Shown here: positions 11,300-23,100 of the stretch, piece after piece
How positions within the stretch are numbered: the stretch's first letter is position 1
Layout: each line of letters opens with the position of its first letter
Origin: Cymodocea nodosa
Lineage: Eukaryota > Streptophyta > Magnoliopsida > Alismatales > Cymodoceaceae
Reading direction: 5' to 3'
Assembly (NCBI GenBank): GCA_036874045.1
Contig: CM072342.1
Span: 3,618,501 to 3,682,500, forward strand
DNA length: 64,000 bases
Notes under the pieces: model-generated
The model's input: the letters and a program-made list of their open reading frames with translations, nothing else
Databases searched by the model: none
What the model was told of the DNA's origin: nothing
Made by a program: the position numbers and the translations under genes

Positions 11300-13280
11300 T
11301 CACAAAATATGCTCACTTGCATTAGGCTCTAGCAATTGGTCCACCTCCCAACTTTGTCTGGGTGCAACCCTATCATGTGTTGGCGCATACTCCTGCAAAC
11401 ATCGATCAGGACAAAAATAAGAACAGCATCATGTCATTCCCCCCACTTTTTTCTGAAAGATAGAAGGCCTCCCATGTATCCATCTTAATTATGTTTCTCC
11501 TTCAATAATCACTCTTTGATACACTCTAAAACCTAGCTTAGGCTTTTTTTGCAATGATAATGTTTCTAATTGAATTTGAATTCGAGTTTTTTTATTCAAG
11601 GTAGAATAAAAGATCAATTATACTATCTGCTGTTAGGTCTCAGAGCTATCTGATGGTTTATCAAAATACACAATGTGTTGGGCTAGCTGGATAGACACAT
11701 TGAATAATTTCCCCTTAAGACAAATATAACCACAACGGAATTCAAGTCCTCCCTAATTACTAAACATTCAGCAACTACTCTAAACACCCAAATTGGTAGA
11801 AAAGAAGTTGGAGGCAGTCATCATTCCCCACTATTTCTGCAACTTGTGTCGTCCTTATATATATATTCAACTAGCCAAAGGATATAAAAAAAGGCTACGG
11901 GCGAGAGAAAGAAAATCTAAAAGGAAGAGAGCACGTAAAAGGAGCAATATTACTTGCTTCCTTTCCCATTTTTTCAATTTTTTTTCCACCGTTCACTTTG
12001 AACTTTCAAGTAGTGATTTACCTCCATTTTCTTGATGAGTTCCTCTGCAGCTCCTCCTGAGACAACAATATGTCTTGCGGTATCTTCTATGAATCCTTCC
12101 TGTACTCCCTTGTCAAACAATGCAAGCAAGTTGTTGTAGTACCCGTCCACATTTAGCAAACCCACCTGCCAAATATTTAATCAAAAGCAACAAATGGAGT
12201 TGGTTCGACCAACCACCAAATTGTAAGTTAATGGAGGATACCCAAGTTGTGGTAGGTGAGCAAACACCAACTTACTGGTTTTTCATGGATTCCAAGTTGA
12301 GACCATGCTATTATCTCCAGCAGCTCTTCCATTGTTCCATACCCACCTAGAAAAGGAGAACAAGTAAAGAACGATTCCAAAAGAATTGCTTTGATACCAT
12401 TATCTTGGGTGTGAATGAGCTGATGGATGAATGGAGAAGAAAAGTTCACCTGGAAGTGCAATGAAGGCATCTGCATGCTTTGACATCTCTGTCTTCCTCT
12501 CGTGCATGCTTGCAACTGTCATCCTCTCTCCAACTATTTCTCCTGTAACCTGCTTATTGGTTTTTTCTTTTTCTCAAGCTTTTTATGAATTACAGAAATA
12601 TTGTGTTGCCTGATTGATTAATAAACAATGTGGATTGATCAGAATAATACTTCACCTCGGGAGATAGGAGAGCCTTTGGGATGACCCTGTGGCAAAGAAG
12701 ATATCGAGAGAAAAACACAAATTAGGACAGAATATAAGTTATAAAAGTGAACTTGGAGATGAGCTCATATAAGATGATAGATACCCAAGCACATGACAAC
12801 CACCGTTGAAGACAGTCCGGGAGATGGAACCCATCAATCCACCATTTCCACCACCATAGACTAAATCTATTTTTCTCTTGACCTGTGGAAAAAAAATAAA
12901 ATTTACGAGACATGGAAGACCAGCAATCCAAAAAGAGAACTGGGAGGTGAGTTACTAAAATGGCAGACCCTCTAAGATATTATCATAGTAGGGATACTCC
13001 CTTTTCTCATCTTCACCTGTAGTGCATCATCTATTATTTAGGGAAATCCAACAATGGTTGCCATACCATGAAAAAAAATGACAAAAAAAAATGGTAGCCA
13101 TTCCAACCCTCAAACAAAGGAAGAGAAAGACTTAGTACTCACCATCTCTCTCCCAAGCTCAAACGCTGCCTCTCTGAACGATGGATTCAGTCCTGATCTA
13201 CTTCCACAGAAAACACATATTCTCTTGAATCTACAACCCTTCACTCTATCCAAATATTTCTCTTCCCCTCCTTCCATCAT
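11300..13280 (-). CDS. LOG: LONELY GUY-type cytokinin riboside 5'-monophosphate phosphoribohydrolase
   Basis: LOG enzymes hydrolyse cytokinin nucleotides to free-base cytokinin plus ribose 5-phosphate in one step. Exons on the minus strand: 13280-13143, 12882-12785, 12686-12656 (31 bp), 12549-12450, 12346-12276, 12165-12022 and 11392-11300. They total 675 bp, 224 aa, and every junction is GT-AG and in frame. The order matches the family: [15 protein letters not shown] near the N-terminus, [32 protein letters not shown], the [20 protein letters not shown] block, then the family motif [31 protein letters not shown], and a variable C-terminus ([16 protein letters not shown]). Two consecutive ATG codons open the frame (13280 and 13277). 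The length is close to the usual 210-240 aa. Member number is not assignable. The gene is divergent from TypA across a 3.9-kb spacer. Confidence 0.96.
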
Positions 13281-13790
13281 CCTTTGGAAGACAAGAGAAA
13301 AACAAGGAGGAGGACAAGGGAGCTAAGAGACTAAAAAAACAGAAAGCAAGGTAGTGAGAGGAGAGATGGAAATGCAAAGGCAAGAAGAACAATGAAAATG
13401 ACAGGGGAAGATGAAAAACGAAAGGAAACCCAAAACCCAAGTGAAGAAACAAACACCCCCCCTTTGTCTGCTTAAATAAGTAGTTGGTATTGCTGGAGAA
13501 GCATCCATTCAACAAGAGAATCAAGAATCCACATCCCTTTCCTCATCTCATCTTTGTTTCCAGCAACCATCTCTCCCTTTCTCTCTCTCTCAAGAAAAAA
13601 CATTTGCCTTCCTTTCCTTTTCTTTTTGGGATCACAACAACTAAACTATTGTATTTGATTTGTTGTCTTCCTTTTCCACTACCCACACATTTCCTTTTGT
13701 GCCTGTCCCATCAATATTTTTCTGCTTGGTTTTCAGCTCTCATTCTGCCACTCCCTCCCCCACCTGCAAAATACCACACACTTCAATAAT
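13281..13790 (-). promoter_or_regulatory. LOG leader and core promoter region
   Basis: On the minus strand the 160 bases before the LOG ATG are strongly pyrimidine-rich, typical of a plant 5' UTR. A TATA-like TTATTTAAG lies near 13471-13480, about 190 bases upstream of the ATG. Further CT-rich runs continue to about 13760. Open frames here are low-complexity artefacts of the pyrimidine tracts. Confidence 0.45.
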
Positions 13791-14107
13791 TGATCGATCC
13801 CACTAAGAAAGTTTCCCGGTCAAAAATGGGCGTCAGCGTCTACAAGTACTCTTGCGACATGCCCATTCATTTTCTCGGGGTCGACCATAAGTATCGTTAC
13901 ACAACCGCCATTCATTATTAATCGGCGTTTGCACCGTGTGCTCGTGAACTCAGTACGTATGAATGTCATAATTTTTTCTGATGGTTGGTGGTCTTCAGTC
14001 TGCTGCTTTTCACGTGGAAGCGCTTCAAAAATGACCATCCAGACAATATATTAATTAAATTTTGTTCGATTTGAATAGATGTACGTCACATTCTTAGACT
14101 TATAGAT

Positions 14108-14134
14108 GTTCTCTCTCTCTCTCTCTCTCTCTTT
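14108..14134. repeat. (CT)n microsatellite
   Basis: An uninterrupted run of about eleven CT units. Confidence 0.9.
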
Positions 14135-14959
14135 CTTTGATTCCTCTGTAATTTGACTAGTTGGTGGTGCTTAGAAAATATCATCCGAATCTTAAAATTT
14201 TTAAAAAAATTACACCTGTCTATTGGGTAAAGGTCGACAGATTTTAATTTTGAGAAGAATCTACGTGCAATCTCACCTACAGGTTGAATTATCATTAGTG
14301 TTAAAACTCCCAGAAAATTAAATTATTGTTTTTGCATACATTAATCAAGTTTGAAATATACATCCCAAAGGTGTGCGGCCAGCAATAATTCCCTCTGGCA
14401 GCTTCTTGAAAGCAAAGAATGTCGTTTGTCCCATTATTTATGTTTGTCGTTTCTTCCATCCCTTGAAACGATGCCAGAATTCATTTTTCTTACATCCGCA
14501 CATGGATCCTTTTCGTCTTTCCCCCCCGGCCGATGAAGAAGTCGTGAACGCAAAACAAAAGCTTTCACATTGACGCTTTCTCTTATTTATGTGTTTACGA
14601 AAATATTTACAAGTAGATTGTAAAATATTTTTTCTTAAAATTAAATGATAAAGAGTAAAAGATTTTATCCTGCATCAACCTTACTCTTAAGACGTGCATG
14701 TACTTACTTATTATAAAATCGTGTAAAATCTAATTAAAAAGTCAATTGATAATAACCGAAGAGAATTAACATACATAACTTTAAACAGGTGGATATTTTT
14801 TAATCTACTTTAAAATTATGTAAAAATCTAGCTTAAAATTAATATACCTAAATTTCAGTTTAGTCTCCACCTAAATAATATAAGACTATTTACGAAGCAG
14901 AAAAATGATCCTTGTGTATCTCATTCACCTCCAGGGCCAGCCCCGCATGCATCTGTCTT

Positions 14960-15050
14960 TATTGGGTACACGTGCTTGGCAATCCGGCTTCCCTTCTCAC
15001 TTCCACGTGTTGTATACATGCATGGACCTATTGCCACGTACGCGTGCAGT
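14960..15050. promoter_or_regulatory. Cluster of G-box / ACGT-core motifs
   Basis: Within about 90 bases there are ACACGTGC, CCACGTGT and CCACGTACGCGTGC, mixed with GCATGC/CATGCATG (RY-like) motifs. G-box elements bind bZIP and bHLH factors. The cluster sits 1.7 kb upstream of LOG and 2.1 kb upstream of TypA, so which gene it serves, if either, is unknown. Confidence 0.4.
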
Positions 15051-15946
15051 GCATATTTAAATCTGTATCTATTTAATATCTGGATAATCTAAATTTATAA
15101 TCTGATTAATATTTGCGTTTTCATTTAAATATTCGAATTGTATTTGACAAATATATCTAAATTTATATAATATGCCCTAAAAGGTTTTAAATTATCTGAT
15201 GCCATTGGAAAAGTAAGCTTTTAATTGCTATAAGCAATAAAAAGGGGGGCATGCAAGTAATTCGATATTTTGCGTGGCATGTAAGCAGGTACATCTAAAT
15301 ACAATTATAAATAATATAATGAATGCAATTTATGTTAAATAGATAGATATTTGAATAAACAAGTAAACAAATTTAAATCAAATTTTAATAAATATATATG
15401 TACACCAAATCTGTTCAAAATAATAATATTCTAGATTTGAATTCAAATCTAAATTCTTAGATTAGACTGTTGGCGCACAAATAAGAAAAGTTTGTAATCT
15501 ATGGGTCTGTTTGTTTGTGCAGCTCTTTAATTAGCTCCTAAATGCCTCTCCTAAGGAGCTAAGAGTTGGATATGAGTGATCAAACAGGAAGGCTCTTTTT
15601 TGTCAAAAGAGTTGGAAGAGGCGAAAGTTATTATATTATCTAGTTATTTTTTGGAGTAGATTTATAAGATTCTGCAAGCATGCTAACGTTTTGTTAAACA
15701 CCGATAATTTCGGAAAAGTTAAACCTAAATTCAGGTGCTTCCTTATGCCGTAAAGTTTTAGTATTATTGAACCGTACATTAATTTCTGATGGTAACTGTT
15801 TTTCACAGAATGCATTTAATAAATGTTTTCATAGTAATATTGATAGATTATTGTTTGTGGTTAATAATTCTACTGAAAGTTGATAAATTTGAACGACATT
15901 CATTTAGTAAGCGTTGATATTTATTATATGATATTCATAACAAAGT

Positions 15947-15970
15947 CGATAAATAAATAAATAAATAAAT
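15947..15970. repeat. (AAAT)n microsatellite
   Basis: About five to six tandem AAAT units. Confidence 0.85.
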
Positions 15971-16189
15971 TATTCCTTCGTAAACACGGATGGGTAGAAT
16001 AATTTATTCTTTTATAATGTTTGACAAATAAACAATTCATTTCGGGCTAAGGTTAATATGGAAAATTTTAAATTTCATTTTGTAGAATTATAAATTTTTT
16101 TGCAAGTCCTCGATTCTCTTCCAAGTAAAAATTAGAAAACGATCATCTCTAACTCTCAACCTTTGAAAGTTGAAACTGAGAGGTAAACA

Positions 16190-16211
16190 AACGCACGCAC
16201 GCACGCACGCA
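16190..16211. repeat. (ACGC)n microsatellite
   Basis: Five tandem ACGC units following AAACAA. CpG-rich, which stands out in this AT-rich spacer. Confidence 0.9.
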
Positions 16212-17192
16212 TCCTACGATGACCTTTGACTTACTAATATTAATATAGGTTTGGATAAAACGATTGTTACGTTATTATCTATTTGCATGCTTACAATTCA
16301 ATCGAAATCAAATCTCTAAAGTCTTACTTTTTTATTTATCACTAACTTTAATATAAACGAGAATACAAATAATCTACGTGTGTCCACCTCGGGCTAATCT
16401 TCATTTAAACCATAATGTTTGCAATGCTTGCCACTGTGCACAATGCACGAACATTGTGCGTGTTGTTTATTACGAGAATCGTAAGTGTAACGTATAATAA
16501 AAGGAATGCTTTAAAACTCTGCGTAACCTAGATAAAGTGACTCGGGAACGGTGGGTAGATGGTTCATCGTGGGAGTTGTATAATCCAAATACGAAAAAAC
16601 ATATTAATTGTAAAGCCCCGCCATCCACCAGAGGTTGCAATTATCGTTCATTCATCTCATTTGCTCTCGTGATATTTTTTGCCAACCAATGGCCTTGCGT
16701 AGTTTGCAATCGAGTGGAAAGAAGAGCAAGAGTTCTTTAGGCGACGAGGAGTGAGTACTTCAAGCCATAGTAGCATAGCAGGCATGCTCGTTTAGAGTTC
16801 TTGTCGATGCAATGCGATTATTGAGTGCGATGCTTCTACAAAATAAATGCTATACCTTCATCTACTCCTTCTACAGTTGAGCGTCTTGCCCTCCTTCTGC
16901 GGTGATGATCCATAGAAGAGTGAATGAATGGCCACGCTTTCGCACGATACAGTGAAGGCTACTAGATCACGTTCCGGTGTCCTTCCGAAACGCTCTTGGA
17001 AAGCTGTGGATGCAATAAAGAACCTCATCACACTTCCACGTCAGACATACTCGAGACCTTAAGCGTAGGTCGCGGAACAGCAGAATCGGATTCTAAGGTA
17101 TATATTCGAATCAACGTCTTGCAACCGGAAATCACGACGAGCCTCATCCGTAAATCCCAGTCTCTGTTCCTCTTCTTCCTCCTCTTCGCGGA

Positions 17193-20100
17193 ATGGAAAT
17201 GGCGACGGGGTTCGGGAACTGTGCTGCTCCCGCTTCTTACTCCTCCTCCACTTCCTGCTCCCCTCGCCTTGGAATCTCTATCCCTATCCTGAGATCAATC
17301 TCAAGTTCGAGGATAGTGGGAGCTCCCGTTCCGTGCCGTGTGCTCTCGTCCAAGGATATGCTCCGCCAGCGGCTGCCTCGGTTATGCCAGACTTCGGTGG
17401 CGAAGTCCTCGGGGTTTCCCAGCCGAAAGGGGATTAGTTGCTCTGCTTCTTCGGCGGCGGAAGCTGCTGCCTCTGGTATTTGCTTAGCTCTCTACTTTCA
17501 CTATGAGTGCGCTTGAATGAACTCGTTCCCTCGTGGACAAAACGGGAACCGTAGCAATTCAAAAGAGATTATTATTTCTGTATTATGAGGACGACGTCAT
17601 GCTCGGTCTGAAATATTGGTGAGTCCGGGAGAAGCGCAGAATGTGATCGATCATCACAATAACACCGGTGATAAATATGGCAAAAACGAGCAACCTAGCT
17701 TCTAAAGTATCAAGGATGTGTAAAATTAGTAGCATTTCTTTTCTAAGGCTCTCTTTCTCTTTCTTATCTTATTGATAAGCCTCTTTGAATTGTTTGTTTT
17801 ATGCCTACTGATGTTCGCATTCACGTCAAAAAAGGATTTCAATATAAATATCTTTAGTCATAATAAAACATATTCTTGGTTAGTGCCGTTTGGTTTTAAT
17901 GTAATGATTAGTCACCATACGTAACCACGTAAGTTGTAATCTCTTGGTGAAACATTTATGAATATTTTCATTGTAGTTTATATCTTTTATGTCGATGTTT
18001 TTGAAAATGAGAGGACCAGTTGGTTGCTCTGGAGTCAAGGAGTTTTTATTTATATATTTAGAAAAATCAATTGGATGGTCAAACTTCTGAATAGGCAGAT
18101 TGAACTGTGTTTAATTCAACTGATATATAATTACTAACTCCAAATCCCAATAGTCAAACCATGAAATGCCAATTTTGCTTCTTACTTCTGAACATTCCAT
18201 GCGTCAATCTCACCATGTTACCTCCACGTGAATTCATGTACCTCCTTTGTTTTACCTTATTCAATGATTCCAATAAATTAAATTGTCACCTTTTGATTTA
18301 ATTTTGTTTGTGTTTGTTCATTTTGTTGATACAATGTGTTTCTTATTCTGTGTTCATAGATTAAGGAAAACATACAAATTTTAGATTGATGAATATACAG
18401 GTTTATACTTTATAGTTTACAATTTTATGCTTCATGCATGCTTATACTTTAGAGTTCTATACTCCATACGTTATTCAATATATTTCAACTGGATTAAACT
18501 GTATTGAACCAGGTTAAACAGTACTGGGTAGGTTTATTTACCATTTTTCTCTGGGATGACGTCACCACCGACTGAAGTGAATTAAATGATTGAAGCATTT
18601 TTTTTTAAAAAATGATCTTGTAGTTTGTTCTTTGATTTTGGTTTCTGAAACCTTGATTCATATTCTAACATTGACTTCATAATTTTTACAAGATTCATTT
18701 CAGGAAAAGTTCTCCCAATTACAGATGTTACAATTAGAATAGTCATTTACATTAAATGCTGAATTACACTAAATTAAGAAAAAATTATTTATTCTCACAT
18801 CTCATTTGTCATGATTCATGACTCATGTAAGTGAAATGAAACATGAGATAAGAGACAAAGAAAATAAGACATGAAATGCTCTATCTTACAAAGTTTTTAT
18901 TAAGTGGCCCTACCTTATCATTTCCACTTTAAAGTGGAATTTCTCATAAATTGCACTTAAGAAATCCAGAAAGGAACTGATATCAGCAAAATTCTAGTGT
19001 TTTATACTCAAGAGATTAAAGATTATCAATAGTCATAAAAGGGAGTCTTTTTTGCTAAATTACTTATGGTATTTGTTGTGCCAAGGAAATGAGGTTGTTT
19101 TCTTTGGAGGATTGAAGTAAGAAAATTGCTTTTATATTGATTGAAAGGAAAAACACTCAAATTGGGTGTATGATCAAATTAGTAAGATTCAGATATTAAT
19201 AGATAAGGTTTGAATGCCAACATAGTTAGACATTTTCAAAAAAAGTGCTTACCATAAAAATTTGCGAATGAATGTGAAGAGAGTTGTGTAGAGTTTTGTT
19301 GTATGAATATCCATTGTGAGTTTGATATATCAAATAGGAAGATGGCAAGCCTTTCCATTATTGACAGTTGTAGTGTAACATGGCTCTTAGAAGTGCACAC
19401 CTATCATCTCCAATTGTAGAGTTCAAGACAGTCTCATGGGGGGGAAGGAGGATAGGGTGGAATTCAAGGGGAGGGTGGTTGAGAGGGATAGGAGGAGATG
19501 TCAATGGTAGGACAAGAAGATTTGACCATAGATAGAAATATATGGAAGAAAAGGATTCATGTGCTTGATCCCATGTAATAGGATTATGGTTTGAACTGTT
19601 ATTGTTGTTGTTGTGGATATACTACCATCTCAAACACTTGTTAGCTATTTAGTAGCATCAGAGTTCATGAGAAGAATGGTGATATCATTAGCTCATGAAA
19701 TTAGTACATTGTATTCTTCTCATGCCAAGAAGATGGATCTTGATTTAAGCTCCTAATTTGTCAAGAGGATCCTGCAAGGATGATCTGGCAAGATGCTTCT
19801 CTTGTGCTAAATAAGTGTTTTGATGATTCACTGTCTCAGTATAATGTTCTAGTAGGTCTCTCAGGCATATATGCATTTCACATTGATACCCGATTAGATT
19901 TAAAAATTCCTTTATTGCTTGTGCCTGTATTTTTGCTCTGTATCTTTATTGTTTTGGAATTAAGTTTTTATAAATCGGATGGAATATTGTTACAGTCTTG
20001 CCTTGTTTTACCTTGCAGTGGAGAAAGGTCAGATTAAGACTAGAAGAGATGTAAGAAATATAGCAATTGTTGCTCACGTTGATCATGGGAAGACAACCTT

Positions 20101-23100
20101 GGTAGATGCAATGCTAAGACAGGCGAAGGTAACATTATACTAGAATTTTGTTTTTAATTGCTACAATATCCAAATTTGAACTTAAAAGGGTTTGATATTT
20201 GTTTTTTTTGTGTCAAAAAAAATTTATAATGTTATTATATCACTTCAATGTTCAAATAGTTAAAAAGGAAAAAAATGGGTGTAGGTGACTTACACTTGAA
20301 TGAGCTAGATGCACCTACTTTTAAGGTGATTTATTGAATCAGACAAGACACTGAACATAAAGTTAATTAAAAATGACAGAAAAGTATAACTAGTGTTCAA
20401 CTGACAACTCTATATTTTGTATGTTAAAACATCAGAAAAATGTACTTTAGAGGAGGTAGTTAATTTCTCATCTATCTCATCACCTACATTAAAACTGACA
20501 ATAATCCTAGATATAGAATGATGAATATGATAATTTTGGATTTCATTCTCTTAAAGAAGTTTTATATCTCCATATTAACAACGTGCATCATAGACTATTT
20601 CATTGTTTTTCATCTGTCACATGCTGCTATTATATTCAAACATTTGATTGATATTGTATTATTGTATAAAATACCTACTTTTATGGATATTGTAGAAACT
20701 AGAAATGACAAAGTCTGCTCTATGTTTGCAGGTGTTTCGTGATAATCAATTTGTAAAGGAGAGGATAATGGACTCAAATGATCTAGAGAGGGAAAGAGGA
20801 ATTACCATTCTTAGCAAAAACACATCAATTTCTTACAAGGATACAAAAATAAATATAATTGATACTCCAGGCCACTCTGATTTTGGTGGTGAAGTGGAAC
20901 GTATTCTAAACATGGTCGAAGGAGTTCTATTAGTGGTATTATACCTATAGTTTTAAGAGCTTTCCTTTCTTGTGCAAGATATTCTAGACATCATCAAGGA
21001 AGTATAGTTTCAATCAGCTAGGAATCTTTTGTTTTCAGTCCTATTGATTTAATTTCAATTGTGTTCTAAATGTTCACATTCTTATTATTTTGCAATCAGA
21101 AAGTCATGAAGTAGAAATGTACACTTCTTTAAACTTTCCAGTAAGTCAATTAATACCAATATTGGGAATGGGACTTGATGAGTGTCTTCTTCACTAATTA
21201 AGAAAAGCTAAAAAAAATGAAATTTGTAAAAAAAAATGAAAATGTCATTAAAGTTTTGGTCATTTAACTGCAGACCAATTATCTGTCAAAGATGATCCTG
21301 CAATATTCTTATTTCCCTAAATCATTGTGCTTTACCTTAGTTAATACTTTTAATGCTTGAAATTTTTTGTATTGCTTAGGTAGATTCTGTAGAGGGTCCA
21401 ATGCCACAGACAAGGTTTGTTCTCAAGAAAGCTCTTGAATTTGGGCATGCTATTGTGGTTGTTGTGAATAAGATCGACAGACCTTCAGCTCGTCCAGAAT
21501 ATGTGATAAATTCAACATTTGAGCTCTTCATTGAATTAAATGCAACTGATGAACAGGTAAAATAATTTATACGTTCTTGAAGAAAATCGAATAGGTTGAC
21601 TTCCCTCTCTAAAATGAGACATTTCTACCTTTTTACACCTTAATTTTCAAGAAATATACAATACCCCAAATCTTGGTATCTCTCCATCTTGTATTTTCCT
21701 TAAAGTTGGTTTTAAGGATACAATTCACATTCAGCATTTGATGTTTGTTTGTACTAGTAGTGTGACTTTCAAGTTATATATGCCAGTGGCATAAAAGGAA
21801 AGGCAGGACTGGATCCCAATAATTTGTCAGATGATCTAGGCCCGCTTTTTGAGGCTATTCTCAGATGCATACCAGAGCCAACTATTGCTAGAGACACTGC
21901 AGCACAGATGCTTGTAAGTAATTTTATTGATTATATTATTGTCTACTAGTTTTGATTGGTTTCTAGCTTGACCTTCATCTTGAGTTTGCATCACCCTAGT
22001 TTGACAAACCATCAACATGCTTGTACACATTCAATTTTCTAGGAAGCATTCATCTACTTTTTCTCTATATGGTTTTTATTGATTTATAAAAAGCTTATGG
22101 TAAAGTACCTAAAAATCTATTGTGGTGGGTATTGGAAAGAAAATTACTTGTAGGATATATTGATATTATAAAGATGTATGAAAGAGTAATTATTAGGATT
22201 AAAACTATACAAGGAGAAATTAAGGAATTTTCAATAGGCATATTTTAAATCTTTATTTGTTTATCTTAGTTATGAATGAAATAACCAAGGAAATTCAAGG
22301 AAAATACCTTGATGTATGCTATTTATTGATGACAATTTTGATTGGTGAAAATAATGTAGGAATTTAGCTCTAAATTAGAATTATGGAGAGATACTTTAGA
22401 GTTTAAAAAAATTTCATTGAGTAGGTCAAAAACTTAATATACGGAATGTAGGCTCAATAAAAATAGGAATAGTGATGAAAGTATACAATTAGATGGCCAT
22501 GAAATTTATACAAGTAAGAATTTTAAATATTTAGGACTTATAATAAGTAACAATACTGTTAGTGTTTATGTTCTTTGTAATATGGAAGATCCATTTAAGT
22601 TAAATGGATCCTCCTCTTGTTCAGGATATTTATACCCTTATTACTTCTTACTTTCAATCCAATTAACCTAGTTTGTACATGGTATCGGTAGCTTAGGTTA
22701 AACTCCTCCCACCACCTCACCCTTCTCTGGCCACCGTCTATCGCCGCCGTTTGCCACTGTCGTTGTCCGCCACCGTTGCCTATCCCTCTTCTTTTTCCCG
22801 TGGCTAGTGTTGTTCGCCATTAGTCCAATCGCAGGCATTCTCATGTGGTGATCCATCTATCGTCTTCTGTGGCAGCTCCTCCGACCATAGCGAGGTCTTC
22901 CATCGTGCCTTGGGTTTTCCGACGAGTTTTCTTCCATTGTGCATCTTCTACAAGGTTTTCACAAGGTCTTCCGCCGTGCTTAGTTTCTCAATGATTTTTT
23001 TTCCACCAGTTTGCCCATCCTGTTTCGCGATTTCCTAGTTGTGAGCTCTTTCATTGAAGTTACGCCTATACAGTGATGCACAAACACTACCAGCAGACTC

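Larger units (their letters stand above)
13791..17192. other. Divergent LOG/TypA intergenic region
   Basis: About 3.4 kb of AT-rich DNA lies between the LOG leader (transcribed left) and the TypA start codon (transcribed right). It holds three microsatellites and a cluster of ACGT-core elements, listed separately. The last hundred or so bases before 17193 are pyrimidine-rich and probably form the TypA 5' UTR. No coding domain was recognised. Confidence 0.5.

Noticed and set aside
13246..13524. Minus-strand open frame rich in Phe/Leu/Ser upstream of LOG
   Set aside because: It is the translation of a pyrimidine-rich leader and core-promoter tract; low complexity, out of frame with LOG, no domain.
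15490..15620. Possible hAT-type MITE (GGGTCTGTTTGTTTG-like start)
   Set aside because: No matching inverted end or 8-bp target duplication was found nearby.
16537..16740. 67-aa plus-strand open frame upstream of TypA
   Set aside because: No recognisable domain, no splice context, and composition like the surrounding spacer.
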